Assembly: GCA_944325505.1 (NCBI GenBank)
Contig: CALVAJ010000015.1
Location: 1-46,936 of the forward strand
Source of the DNA: an uncultured Bacteroidales bacterium
GTDB lineage: Bacteria; Bacteroidota; Bacteroidia; Bacteroidales; UBA932
Direction: 5' to 3'
Length of the DNA: 46,936 nucleotides
A program made the position numbers and the translations under genes. The stretch's first letter is position 1. The number at the start of each line of letters is the position of its first letter. This document shows, piece after piece, positions 1 through 9,561 of the stretch. The notes under the pieces were generated by a model. The model was not told where the DNA came from. It worked only from the letters and a program-made list of their open reading frames with translations, and ran no database searches.

Positions 1-75
1 AGTCGGTACATTTCATTCTGATATACCCGGTACATTTGATAGTGATATGGGCGGTACATTTAAAGTGCTGCAATC
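1..75. mobile_element. Probable terminal repeats of an IS21-type insertion sequence (element lies left of window)
   Basis: Three copies of the 10-mer CGGTACATTT start at 4, 29 and 53, about 24-25 bp apart, and the first two are each followed by a related TGATAT-containing spacer. Multiple direct repeats with this spacing are characteristic of the ends of IS21-family elements, whose transposase binds each repeat. No istA or istB coding sequence is visible, so the body would lie outside the window. The exact end was not determined and is probably between 65 and 80. A non-transposon iterated protein-binding site is the alternative. Confidence 0.45.
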
Positions 76-103
76 AACTATTTTCAAGAAACGGCAAAAA
101 CAG

Positions 104-138
104 CGAGGGCGACTCAAAAGCCATTTGAGTCACCCTCG
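104..138 (-). terminator. Hairpin terminator downstream of ppiD
   Basis: A 15-bp stem (104-118 with 124-138, one mismatch) closes a 5-nt loop. Read on the minus strand it is followed by CTGTTTTTG, an imperfect U-tract. It lies 64 bp beyond the ppiD stop codon and would end the leftward envelope operon. It may also shield that operon from transcription coming out of the adjacent insertion-sequence end. Confidence 0.6.
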
Positions 139-201
139 TATCATAGCCAAGGATGTCAGAAGTGTACTCAAACCAGCGAGGTCCACTCCGGAGAGATTAT
201 C

Positions 202-2295
202 CTAATAGAACCTTGCGCGGTTATCTTTAACATCGGCATCCTGCATCATTACAGGAACCAGCATCTGAAGACCGTACTGCGCCATCTGGGCATCACGTGC
301 CTTTGCATCATCTTCGGTAAAGAAAGCTCCGGTATCATGAGCCGTTACCTTATATACATAGACACCTATGTTTCCTGCCAACGGTGCGGAAATCTTGCCT
401 GGCTCAGCTACTGAAACGGCTCCGATGAACTTAGGGTCGAGTCCCTGGGAAGCCATTGAAGCGAAGGTTATACCGTCCTTCGTGCTGACAGTGGTTTCAA
501 GCGCGGATGCGATAGCCTCCATGCTGCCGAGACCCTTGATTTTCTCAGCCACCTCTGCTGCAACCTTTTCACCGCGTTTTTCGGCATAGAGAACAGACCT
601 GATGCCTGAAGCCACATCCGAAACCTTTGCATAGCCTTCCTTATGAACTCCGGTAACAGCTACGACAAAGAAATAATTATTGTTTACGGTTATGATATTG
701 GATACCTTACCAGGTCTCTTCTGCTCGAAAGCCCATCTTGTAACCTCTTTAGTATCATCTATGGCTCCGAGTCTTTCCGTGCTCTCAAGCATCCTGTTTA
801 CCGGATGGGCATACAGGCCTTCTGCTTCAGCGGCTTTACGGAAATTCTCGTATTTCCCTTCGGAATTGGTCGCTACGGCATTTGCTTTTGCATAGTAGGT
901 ATTGAATGTTTCCTTGCTTGCCAGTGCCTCCCTTTCAAGGATTGCGACCTGTTTTTTCAGGACAGGCTCCGTTCTCTTCGTGACCTCTACGATATGCTTT
1001 CCGTACTGTGTATCGAGAGTAAAGACGGTATTGAGCTTTGCCGTCATCACGCTTTCAAAGCCCGGTATCATGTAAGTCTGGGTCATCCATCCTATATCAC
1101 CCCTTTCAGGAGCGGCCGTATTCTGATCTGCGGAATAGAGGGCCGCTACATTGGCGAAACTCTCTTTTCCTCTCTTCAATACATTGACAAGGCTGTCTGC
1201 CAGTGATTCCTGCTCGCCCTGCAGAAGGATATGCCTTACATACACTGAATCAGGAATCATCTCTGTATCCATTACCCTTGCTACATAGAAAGTATTGTCC
1301 TTGGTGAAGACCTTGGATGCCCCTTTCCCGTCATTGAAGACGAAATCGTTGATCTCCGAAGAAATGGTATTGAGTTCGCCTCTCTTGTAATAATAGTTTG
1401 AAAGCTGCCTGTCGGAGTTCTTGAGAAGGAAGTTCTTCATATTGTCCGTCGTAGCGAACTCGTCATAGACATCGGTGACAAGCTTATTGGCTGCAGCAAT
1501 ATCTTCATCGGAAGGTTTTACCTCGACTACTATATATTCTATATCCCTGTTTGCCTGCTGCCTGTAGAATTTTTTGTGAGAATTATAGTAATCCTTTATC
1601 TCGCTGTCGGATACCGTTATGGTGGAATCCGTCTGGAATCCGTAAGGTACCATTACAAACTCTACGTCAGTAGTGTTGTTGTTCTCCTCCACTTCGCGTG
1701 AGAGCATCAGCGGATTGGTATAGTCGCTCTGAGTGAACAGAGAACCGTATTTTGCGTAATACTGCTGCGTATAAATGGTATTCTGAAGATAGTCCCAGTA
1801 TGCCTTGAGCGAGCCGCTCTGGTCATTCCCTGTCTGCTGGACGAACTGTATGAACTGATCCCTGGAGAAGTTCCCGGACTCGTCCATGAACGCAGGATTC
1901 TGTGATATCATAGGGGATACCATGTCTCCTGTAGTGAGGGCAAGCATTTCGGCATCGCTTACGGTAATGCCTGCCGCCTTGGCATTCTTCAGGAACAGGA
2001 ATTTGTTTATAAGCTCCTGCCATGCCTGGTTTCTGATTGATATCTGCTGCTGTTCCGTGCTGACAGATGATCCTGTCATCATCTCATTGATTGAAGTATA
2101 GTACTCCACATCTTTCTGGAACTCGTTATATGAAACTTTTTTACCGTTAATCTCGCCGACATCGTACTTGGACGACATTGTGGATGAGACTGACTGGAGA
2201 GTGCTCGGGTCTATTATGAATGACAGCAGGGCCAACGCTATGACCACTGTAATGAAAACACCGAGCTTAACGCGAATTTTTTCAAGAACCGCCAT
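202..2295 (-). CDS. ppiD: PpiD/SurA-type membrane-anchored peptidyl-prolyl isomerase
   Basis: A 697-residue periplasmic folding factor, anchored in the inner membrane, that should assist outer-membrane and exported proteins. The N-terminus (MAVLEKIRVKLG) is cationic and is followed by one membrane segment at about residues 12-28 with no cleavage site. A SurA_N-type helical chaperone region follows to about 170. A parvulin rotamase domain lies at about 345-440, with the signature SVYVRHILLQ and a later G-D-I-G-W-M motif. A second, degenerate rotamase-like segment is near 530. The length is normal for Bacteroidota PpiD. It lies 77 bp behind lptC on the same strand, so it could be read from that operon. 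A TATCTTCG element at 2343-2350 resembles a -7 box without a matching -33. Confidence 0.9.
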   Translation of the reverse strand: MAVLEKIRVKLGVFITVVIALALLSFIIDPSTLQSVSSTMSSKYDVGEINGKKVSYNEFQKDVEYYTSINEMMTGSSVSTEQQQISIRNQAWQELINKFLFLKNAKAAGITVSDAEMLALTTGDMVSPMISQNPAFMDESGNFSRDQFIQFVQQTGNDQSGSLKAYWDYLQNTIYTQQYYAKYGSLFTQSDYTNPLMLSREVEENNNTTDVEFVMVPYGFQTDSTITVSDSEIKDYYNSHKKFYRQQANRDIEYIVVEVKPSDEDIAAANKLVTDVYDEFATTDNMKNFLLKNSDRQLSNYYYKRGELNTISSEINDFVFNDGKGASKVFTKDNTFYVARVMDTEMIPDSVYVRHILLQGEQESLADSLVNVLKRGKESFANVAALYSADQNTAAPERGDIGWMTQTYMIPGFESVMTAKLNTVFTLDTQYGKHIVEVTKRTEPVLKKQVAILEREALASKETFNTYYAKANAVATNSEGKYENFRKAAEAEGLYAHPVNRMLESTERLGAIDDTKEVTRWAFEQKRPGKVSNIITVNNNYFFVVAVTGVHKEGYAKVSDVASGIRSVLYAEKRGEKVAAEVAEKIKGLGSMEAIASALETTVSTKDGITFASMASQGLDPKFIGAVSVAEPGKISAPLAGNIGVYVYKVTAHDTGAFFTEDDAKARDAQMAQYGLQMLVPVMMQDADVKDNRARFY

Positions 2296-2372
2296 TTTTA
2301 TTATTGTTTTTAAATTATTATCAATTATTTTATTGCGGGCTGCGAAGATAGCAATTTTCCTTCAAATCATCA

Positions 2373-3002
2373 CTATTTTTTAGGAAACGGACCTATAAAA
2401 TTGGCAGAATCCACTGCAACCTTGGTACTGTCCTGCTTCACATATCCGAAACTGTCGAAAGGATTGAATATCGTAGAATTTCTTGCCCTCTGATCTGATT
2501 CCATACCATATCCCTGCATAAAACCTTTAGGAGAATACATCCTGACATAACAGTCGGTATATATCCTTTCATTCTTCCTGTCCCAGTAAAGAGTGTCTGT
2601 CTCCATCCTTTCACGGTTTATAACATTCTTTACCACTACATTTCCGAAGGCAGCCCAAGTCTCGAGCCCCCCTTTTTCAAATTTCTCATGTCTGGCGTTG
2701 TCCGACGTTATTTCCGTCTCCAGAAGTCCCTCTTCATTGTATCCGAAAACGGCAAAGCCTTCCGGGAAAAGTTCATATGAAACGGTATCGTTTTCATACC
2801 GCTCCATCAGATCCGCCTCCATCCTCATCTGCAGAAGTCCGTTTTCCGACTGGACGACAAACATGTCCCTGACAGACTGGACAGGAATCTCGTCAAGATT
2901 GATATCGTCAGACTGCTGCAGTTTTCCTTTACACGAATAAACGATGAAAGCAACCGCAGAAGCGGTTGCAATCATCTTGAAAATATGTACGATATTATTC
3001 AA
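2373..3002 (-). CDS. lptC: LptC, LPS-transport lipoprotein-like protein
   Basis: A 209-residue homologue of LptC, the periplasmic bridge that takes lipopolysaccharide from LptB2FG and passes it to LptA. The central region, about residues 60-190, has the beta-jellyroll repeats of the family. The N-terminus ends in V-Y-S-C, with Cys24 as a likely lipidation site, so the Bacteroidota form appears to be a lipoprotein rather than transmembrane. The best start is TTG at 3002, directly abutting the TAA of the TPR gene. It supplies a basic residue (Lys9) ahead of the hydrophobic stretch. The first internal ATG, at 2975, would leave a signal peptide without positive charge. The tight coupling suggests co-translation with the upstream gene. 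Confidence 0.82.
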   Translation of the reverse strand: MNNIVHIFKMIATASAVAFIVYSCKGKLQQSDDINLDEIPVQSVRDMFVVQSENGLLQMRMEADLMERYENDTVSYELFPEGFAVFGYNEEGLLETEITSDNARHEKFEKGGLETWAAFGNVVVKNVINRERMETDTLYWDRKNERIYTDCYVRMYSPKGFMQGYGMESDQRARNSTIFNPFDSFGYVKQDSTKVAVDSANFIGPFPKK

Positions 3003-4316
3003 TTAGTCCTGTGTTCTGACTGTTGTGACAGCTCTCATGCCTCCGCATGATACGGTGTAGGAATCACCTTTGTTGTAGTTGTACATGAAAGCCTCTGCTG
3101 TCTGAGGATAATACTGGCTGTACTGTGCTATGAGTTTGTTTGCCTCTTCGGCAAGGGTAGGATCGGCATTCTTTGCTTTTACAAGATAGTCTACCGCTAC
3201 CCAGTACGGAGCCCTCTTCTCTATTTCATTTCCAGGGCATACCTGGGATCCCCATATCGAACCTATGAGCATATAGCTTTTTCCTGCAATGGCGGAATCG
3301 AGTTCCGCAGCTTTCATGGCGCATTCAAAAGCCTTTGCATTGGAGTTGTTCTTGTAGCAGAATGTAGCAAGTTCAAAATAGTATTCGGCATCCTGCGCAG
3401 CATCGGTATCTTCAGCGGCTATGGCCTCCTCCATATATTTCACTGCATTGTCAAGGTCTCCCTTTCCTGCATAGAGCTTGTACACGAAATATGCAGACGA
3501 TGATGAAGGATCGAGTTCATGCATCTTGTTCGCCGCATTGAAAAACAGGTCATTGTCGGTACATCCTTCAGTTGATCCCATAAGTTTTACAATGTTGGTA
3601 ACAAGCGCTATATCATCAGGATTCTCATCAAAACGAGGCTGGAACAGAGCAATGAGATTGTCGCAGCTTGCAACATTGCTTGTCGCAAGAAGATTCTCTA
3701 TGTCTGTCCTTATCTTGTCATTGGTTTCGTTTGCAGGCATCCTGTCCATATATGACATTGCCACTCCGAAATCACCGAGAACATCCTCTGAAGTGAGTAC
3801 TCCGCTCTCATACAGACTGCAGGCTGCATTGAACAGGAAAAGGAAGAACTGCGGCCTTGACTTCTCCCTGTTTACAGAGATTATCGATTTGAGTCCGTTA
3901 TAAATGGACATAGGGTCATCCTGCATGTAGTTTATCATATCGAGACCCTTGTTGTTGAGAGCCGTTTCGGCATACTTAGGGAAATTTTCAGCCCTGAGAT
4001 CGTGTATGGTCATCAGAGTGTCAACAAGAGCATCCTTATACACTGAATTGTTCCTGTTCTTGGATATGAGCTGCCTCATGAGGGTGGTTCCGTCGATCAG
4101 CATTGTCTGGTTGGCTGAAGGAGGACACAGTTTGAATGCCTTTCTCCAGTTAGGAAGGGCATCGTCATAATTTTTCTGTTTGTAATACTCCTTGTAATAG
4201 GAAAGGTATTTGATACACTCAGCACTGTCCGCTCCATACTTTCCCTGTCCGAAGAGTGAAACGCTGCCGATGGTCATCATCACAGCTGTTAAAAACAATA
4301 GAGTTACCTTTTTCAT
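3003..4316 (-). CDS. Exported tetratricopeptide-repeat protein
   Basis: A 437-residue protein with an N-terminal signal peptide (hydrophobic core VTLLFLTAVMMTIGSVSLF, cleavage near S-L-F-G-Q). The mature protein is mainly helical and has TPR-like repeats, for example around residues 35-75 and 250-360 (A-Y-F-V-Y-K-L-Y-A-G-K-G-D-L-D-N-A-V-K-Y pattern). It lies between an outer-membrane protein gene and lptC with 0-18 bp gaps, so it probably acts in the periplasm in envelope assembly as a scaffold. No enzymatic motif is visible. The exact function is unknown. Confidence 0.8.
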   Translation of the reverse strand: MKKVTLLFLTAVMMTIGSVSLFGQGKYGADSAECIKYLSYYKEYYKQKNYDDALPNWRKAFKLCPPSANQTMLIDGTTLMRQLISKNRNNSVYKDALVDTLMTIHDLRAENFPKYAETALNNKGLDMINYMQDDPMSIYNGLKSIISVNREKSRPQFFLFLFNAACSLYESGVLTSEDVLGDFGVAMSYMDRMPANETNDKIRTDIENLLATSNVASCDNLIALFQPRFDENPDDIALVTNIVKLMGSTEGCTDNDLFFNAANKMHELDPSSSSAYFVYKLYAGKGDLDNAVKYMEEAIAAEDTDAAQDAEYYFELATFCYKNNSNAKAFECAMKAAELDSAIAGKSYMLIGSIWGSQVCPGNEIEKRAPYWVAVDYLVKAKNADPTLAEEANKLIAQYSQYYPQTAEAFMYNYNKGDSYTVSCGGMRAVTTVRTQD

Positions 4317-4334
4317 CTTATATTCAATTTAGCG

Positions 4335-5642
4335 TTATTCGTATTTCGGCTTGTTGAACCACAGGTCATGTATGTTGAACCCTATGACAAACATGGCGTA
4401 ACGTTCACGTACCATACCGTGTTTCAATGATCCTTTCTGCCCGACATCCACTCCCAGGGTTATACCGTTGTACCATCTGAACACCGGCAAGGTCACTCCG
4501 AACGTGACACCTATGGAATTCACCTTGTTTCCGTCGAGAGCATAATAGGATTCGTCATAATAGGCTCCTGCCCTGTATGCCATCCTTTTCCTGTAATACC
4601 TGATATCGTTCCTGTTAGGGACTATTTCAAATCCCGCCCTTACGGAATTGGTGGCCACATTCGTAAACCTGACATCGGAATCCACTGCAAATCCTGCCGT
4701 ACCGGCCATTCCGGACCTGTTCCAGCCTGATCTCAGATAATTGAGTTCCACACTCCATCTGTCACCCTTCCTGAAAGAGAGGCCGACTCCGAGCTCGTCT
4801 GCAATATTTACGCCTGAATTGTTCGAATAGCTGTAACTGAGGGTATCGGATACGGAACCGAGAGTCTCGTAATTTTCAGAACTCCCGCGTATTCCGGACC
4901 TGAACCTGTATGTGGCACCGAACACCATGGACATATCCTCTCCTATTCTCTGCTCGTACTGCACGCCGAGCTTTGCCGTTGTAGACCTTATAAGAAGGTT
5001 GCTCACTCCCTGCGCACTGTTATAAGATGCATCAGTGAAGTTCTGGTTAAAAAGCTTGTCGAGAGTTCCGAAATAATATATGACTTCCGCACCGACTGAA
5101 AACCTGTTCCAGAAAGTGGCGGCACCTCCCGCAAACAACTGATACACACTTCCGTTTCCTGAGGCGCTGTATGATATAAGGTTGGTATTGCCTATCACCT
5201 GGGGATCCGTGACTTTTGTAGAAAAGCCATAACCGAGATCGCTGAACGGGGTTATTCCTACCATGAAGGCCGAAGACCTGTAGACAGGGAAACTGATAAT
5301 GAAATCATACATGTTGAATGTATTGTTTCCCGATTTCATATTTCCCTGTCTGAAAAGGGTATTCTTCTGGGAAAGTCCTATATCGGCCATGAACGACAGT
5401 GAATCCCTGGCTGTAATCGATGCAGGGTTCAGATAGTTTATGAATCTCTTGTTCCTTGTAGCTATACCTACCCCGCCCATACTGCTGTTAAAGGCAGTAC
5501 CTTCCCTGCGGAGCTCTCCTATTCCGAAAATCGAATACGGAGTATAGGCACCGTATGCCCCGTCCTGAGCATACATGGAAACAGGAAATATAATCAAAAA
5601 ACACAGCAAAAGTGTTTTAGTGAGCACTCTTAACATATTCAT
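4335..5642 (-). CDS. Outer-membrane beta-barrel protein of unknown function
   Basis: A 435-residue protein with a signal peptide cleaved near S-M-Y-A-Q (about residue 26). The mature part is rich in alternating aromatic, polar and glycine residues typical of transmembrane beta strands (GVGLSFR, WSVELNYLR, GITLGVDVG). Its architecture resembles the FadL/PorV-like barrels of Bacteroidota; the substrate cannot be inferred. The start is ATG at 5642 or 5636. Both overlap the 3' end of coaX, by 26 or 20 bp, indicating translational coupling. It is followed after 18 bp by the exported TPR protein, a likely functional partner. Confidence 0.75.
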   Translation of the reverse strand: MNMLRVLTKTLLLCFLIIFPVSMYAQDGAYGAYTPYSIFGIGELRREGTAFNSSMGGVGIATRNKRFINYLNPASITARDSLSFMADIGLSQKNTLFRQGNMKSGNNTFNMYDFIISFPVYRSSAFMVGITPFSDLGYGFSTKVTDPQVIGNTNLISYSASGNGSVYQLFAGGAATFWNRFSVGAEVIYYFGTLDKLFNQNFTDASYNSAQGVSNLLIRSTTAKLGVQYEQRIGEDMSMVFGATYRFRSGIRGSSENYETLGSVSDTLSYSYSNNSGVNIADELGVGLSFRKGDRWSVELNYLRSGWNRSGMAGTAGFAVDSDVRFTNVATNSVRAGFEIVPNRNDIRYYRKRMAYRAGAYYDESYYALDGNKVNSIGVTFGVTLPVFRWYNGITLGVDVGQKGSLKHGMVRERYAMFVIGFNIHDLWFNKPKYE

Positions 5643-6342
5643 CAGCTATCAGAGCTAATCCCATCAATACTAAGTTACAAACTACAAAGATGGAGTTTTT
5701 CATCCTTTTTGCAAAATAAATTGCGTCTCCACCTGTAAAAACTACTATATTTTCCTTAAATCTGTCAATATATCCCTGTATTTCAAACAATAATCCTGAT
5801 ATTACGCCTGATTCCACCGATGTCTGCAAAGATGTTCCGATACAGGGAAAGGATTCCGGGGTATCGAAAAGAGGCAATAATCCGGAATACCTGTTTACAG
5901 CCTTGAACCTGGTCCTGCATCCGGGGGAAACGTTTCCCCCGGAGTATCTTCCGTCAGGTTCAAGAAAATCAACTGTCATTATGGTACCGAAATCGAACAG
6001 AGTACATCCTTTTCCTTTGAAAAGATACCTTGAAGCCACTATTGACGCGACCCTGTCCGGGGAAATATAGGGAAATATGCCGCGCGATACAGCCTCTTCC
6101 GTATGGTTCCTGTCCATAAGTACAAGTCTGGAACACCTTTCAGCGAACAGCCGGACATATCCTGACGGTATATCTCTTACCGTTGAAATGACCATTATTT
6201 CAGGCCTGTCCTTTTCCGTAAGGCTTTCTATGAACTCGGATATCTTCTCTCCCTGATACCGGAATGTCTTTCCTATGGTAGTCCCGTCGGACCATGCGGC
6301 CTTAAGTGCCGTACTTCCTATATCTATGACAAGATTTGACAT
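5617..6342 (-). CDS. coaX: Type III pantothenate kinase
   Basis: A 241-residue cytosolic ASKHA-fold enzyme for the first step of coenzyme A synthesis, phosphorylating pantothenate with ATP. The N-terminal phosphate loop reads V-I-D-I-G-S-T-A-L-K, and the second signature D-F-G-T-I-M-T-V-D lies near residue 117, followed by G-G-N-V-S-P-G near 134. The length fits the family. It starts 12 bp after the mfd stop and its 3' end overlaps the outer-membrane protein gene, so it sits mid-operon. Such mixing of a metabolic gene with envelope genes is common in Bacteroidales. Confidence 0.92.
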   Translation of the reverse strand: MSNLVIDIGSTALKAAWSDGTTIGKTFRYQGEKISEFIESLTEKDRPEIMVISTVRDIPSGYVRLFAERCSRLVLMDRNHTEEAVSRGIFPYISPDRVASIVASRYLFKGKGCTLFDFGTIMTVDFLEPDGRYSGGNVSPGCRTRFKAVNRYSGLLPLFDTPESFPCIGTSLQTSVESGVISGLLFEIQGYIDRFKENIVVFTGGDAIYFAKRMKNSIFVVCNLVLMGLALIADEYVKSAH

Positions 6343-6354
6343 TTTTCTTTAGAG

Positions 6355-9300
6355 TCAGTTGTTTTTCCCGAGCCTGCAAAGCATCGAATATGCCTTTTTA
6401 AGATCAGGTATATTCCTGCAGAATATCCTGAGCCTGTCATCAGACTGCTTGAGTTCAAATATAGTATTGTTTTCATTTATATTGTCAAGTATACCGGCGA
6501 ATTTCTTCGAACGGTAATACTGCGACATGGGATTCGAAATAAAAAAGGCTATCATTACGCCGTTTTTTATTATGACCTTTTCAAAACCGAGGTTTCCTGC
6601 AAGATTCCTTATTCTGACTATATCGAACAGTCTGTCAAGTTCTTCCGGAATCTTTCCGAACCTGTCTTCAAGCCTTGATTTCATAGAATCGAGGACCTTT
6701 TCATCCCGTATGGAATCGAGTTCCTTATATATCCTTATCTTCTCGGCGGTCACATTTATGTATCCGTCAGGTATAAGCGCAGTCTGATCGGTTTCTATCG
6801 TGCAGTCAGGAACCATCGAAGATGACACGTCATTTACAGGACCGATGCCGGATTCCACTCCAAGCTCTTCCATTGCTTCCGCAAGTATCTTCTGGTATGT
6901 CTCCAGACCCATGTCGGATATGAAACCGCTCTGTTCGGCGCCGAGAAGGTTTCCTGCCCCCCTTATGTCGAGATCCTGCATGGCGATATTGAATCCGCTT
7001 CCGAGATCTGAAAATGCCTCTATGGCCTTCAATCTGCGTTTTGCGTCATCGGTAATGGAAACCAAAGGCGGTACTATGAGATAGCAGAACGCCTTCTTGT
7101 TGGATCTTCCCACACGTCCTCTGAGCTGGTGCAGGTCGCTGAGCCCTATGTTCTGTGCCTGGTTGATGATGATTGTGTTGGCATTCGGGATATCCAGACC
7201 GTTTTCTATGATTGTAGTGCAAAGAAGCATGTCATAATCCCCGGCCATGAATTCGAGAATCTTGTTTTCGAGTACCTTGGATTCCATCTGCCCGTGCGCT
7301 ATGCATATGCGCATGTCCGGTACAAGCCTGTGCAGTATGTCATAGATAGACTGGAGTTCTTCTACTCTGTTGTGTACGAAAAACACCTGTCCGCCCCTGT
7401 CAAGTTCATAGTTGACAATATTCCTTATCTCGTCTGAATCGAACAGCATTATTTCGGTCTGGACGGGTATCCTGTTGGGCGGTGGAGTATTTATTATGGA
7501 AAGGTCCCTTGCTCCGAGAAGGGAAAACTGGAGTGTCCTCGGAATAGGAGTAGCGGTAAGCGTCAGGGTATCTACGGAAAGCTTCATCTGCCGTAGTTTT
7601 TCTTTCGCACTCACCCCGAACTTCTGTTCCTCATCTATTATAAGCAAACCAAGATCTTTGAATACGAAGCCTTTGCCCAAAAGCTTGTGTGTACCTATCA
7701 CTATATCGAGAGTACCGTTCTCAAGACGCTCCTGTATATCTGAAATTTCTTTCGCGGTCCTTAACCGGCTCACAAAATCTATATTGCACGGAAAATCCTT
7801 CAGCCTGCTTTTGAAAGTATTGTAATGCTGAAGGGAAAGTATCGTAGTAGGTACCAGTACAGCCACCTGCTTGCTGTCGGCAACAGCCTTGAATGCAGCC
7901 CTTACCGCCACTTCTGTCTTTCCGAATCCTACATCGCCGCATACCAGTCTGTCCATCGGACACGTATCTTCCATATCAGCCTTTACGGCCTTTACGGCCT
8001 TTTCCTGATCGGGAGTATCTTCATACATAAAAGAAGATTCAAGTTCCTGCTGCATATAGGTATCCGGAGAAAAAGCGAAGCCTTTTGCGCTCTTCCTCTT
8101 TGCATAAAGCTGTATCAGGTCTTTTGCTATGTCCTTGACCTTTGCCTTGGTGCTGTTTTTAAGATTCTGCCAGGTCTTGGATCCGATTTTGTTTATTTTC
8201 GGAGGTTCGCCTTCCTTAGACCTGTACCGGGAAATCTTATGGAGGGAATGGACGGAAACAAAGACCACGTCATTGTCCTTATAGGTTATTTTCACCACCT
8301 CATGGACCCTTCCCTTATCGTCCTTCATTCTCACGAGTCCTCCGAATATTCCCACCCCGTGATCTATATGCACCACATAATCTCCTATATTGAAGGAAGT
8401 CAGATCATTTATAGTAAGCTGTTCGCTTTTCTCGACTGTTCTTCTGACAGACACCCTGTGATATCTGTCGAATATTTCATGATCGGTATAGCAGCATACC
8501 TTGTCATCGTTATCTATGAACCCGTTATGTATGTTCCTGTCAGGACAGAATTTCGGAAGAATGCCGTTATTCCTTGAAAGTATGGATCTGAGTCTGTCCA
8601 GCTGTGATTCTTTCTCCCCGTACACATATACCTTGTATCCTGATTCAAGCTTTGTCCTGATATCTTCGGTCAGAAGGTCGAAATTCTTGTTGAATGAAGG
8701 CTGGGGGGAAATGCTGAACTTTACAGGATCTGCATCCCGTACTGAAAGGGGGATTTCGAGATATACTTTCTTCAGACCTTCAAAGCTTCCGAAGAAAGGC
8801 TCGTCCCTGTACATGTCGGAAGAATCGAGCCATACTACAGTATCAGGGGGAAGAAGAGAAGAAAGGTATTCTCCGTCCTGTCCGGTATTTTCCTCTGCGG
8901 CAAGGTCCGGATATATGTCAATGGACCTGACTTTCTCTTTCGACAGCTGGGTATTGCAGTCGAATATATTGATACCTTCTATCTCGTCACCGAAAAAGGA
9001 GATGCGGTAAGGGTTGTTGAAAGAATAAGAGAATATATCTATTATACCTCCCCTTACGGCGAACTGCCCAGGAGCAGAAACAAAATCCACCTTTTCGAAA
9101 TTCTCTTCAAGAAGTATCCCGGTTATGCTTTCATGGCTTATTTCCTGACCTGTCTCCAGCCTGAGAAGGGATCCTGATATCCTTTCGCTGCGCGGTATCT
9201 TCTCTTCAAGGGCGGCAGGATATGTAACCACGACAAGAAGATCTTCTCCTTCATATCCGCTTATCCCGCTCAATGAAGAAGTCCTCTGGACACTGACCGT

Positions 9301-9561
9301 AGACTTGTAGTTGCTCCTTTCGAGGCTTTTTCCGGTATCAGGAAGAAAAAACACCCGGTCGCCTTCTATTAATGTATAAAGATCGGATACGCAATATTCC
9401 GCACTCTCCCTGGAAGGCATCACTATTACGTGCAGCCCTTTCTTTGCAACCGATGAAAAGACAAACCACCTTGCTGACAGAAAAAGTCCGCTGCAATATA
9501 TTTCAGATGAAGACGACAGTCTGGAAGAAAGTTCTTCGCTCGATTTCCTACTTATCAACAT
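6355..9561 (-). CDS. mfd: Transcription-repair coupling factor
   Basis: A 1068-residue ATP-driven translocase that removes RNA polymerase stalled at DNA lesions and recruits nucleotide-excision repair. It has an N-terminal UvrB-homology region (about 1-330), an RNA-polymerase-interaction (CarD-like) domain beginning with G-D-Y-V-V-H-I-D-H-G-V-G near 395, a RecG-like helicase core with Walker A G-D-V-G-F-G-K-T near 545 and a DEEQ box near 640, and a C-terminal TRCF domain. It is a little shorter than the usual 1100-1150 residues. The start codon overlaps one of the TTATCAACA boxes of the divergent gap. It is the first gene of the leftward block. Confidence 0.96.
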   Translation of the reverse strand: MLISRKSSEELSSRLSSSSEIYCSGLFLSARWFVFSSVAKKGLHVIVMPSRESAEYCVSDLYTLIEGDRVFFLPDTGKSLERSNYKSTVSVQRTSSLSGISGYEGEDLLVVVTYPAALEEKIPRSERISGSLLRLETGQEISHESITGILLEENFEKVDFVSAPGQFAVRGGIIDIFSYSFNNPYRISFFGDEIEGINIFDCNTQLSKEKVRSIDIYPDLAAEENTGQDGEYLSSLLPPDTVVWLDSSDMYRDEPFFGSFEGLKKVYLEIPLSVRDADPVKFSISPQPSFNKNFDLLTEDIRTKLESGYKVYVYGEKESQLDRLRSILSRNNGILPKFCPDRNIHNGFIDNDDKVCCYTDHEIFDRYHRVSVRRTVEKSEQLTINDLTSFNIGDYVVHIDHGVGIFGGLVRMKDDKGRVHEVVKITYKDNDVVFVSVHSLHKISRYRSKEGEPPKINKIGSKTWQNLKNSTKAKVKDIAKDLIQLYAKRKSAKGFAFSPDTYMQQELESSFMYEDTPDQEKAVKAVKADMEDTCPMDRLVCGDVGFGKTEVAVRAAFKAVADSKQVAVLVPTTILSLQHYNTFKSRLKDFPCNIDFVSRLRTAKEISDIQERLENGTLDIVIGTHKLLGKGFVFKDLGLLIIDEEQKFGVSAKEKLRQMKLSVDTLTLTATPIPRTLQFSLLGARDLSIINTPPPNRIPVQTEIMLFDSDEIRNIVNYELDRGGQVFFVHNRVEELQSIYDILHRLVPDMRICIAHGQMESKVLENKILEFMAGDYDMLLCTTIIENGLDIPNANTIIINQAQNIGLSDLHQLRGRVGRSNKKAFCYLIVPPLVSITDDAKRRLKAIEAFSDLGSGFNIAMQDLDIRGAGNLLGAEQSGFISDMGLETYQKILAEAMEELGVESGIGPVNDVSSSMVPDCTIETDQTALIPDGYINVTAEKIRIYKELDSIRDEKVLDSMKSRLEDRFGKIPEELDRLFDIVRIRNLAGNLGFEKVIIKNGVMIAFFISNPMSQYYRSKKFAGILDNINENNTIFELKQSDDRLRIFCRNIPDLKKAYSMLCRLGKNN

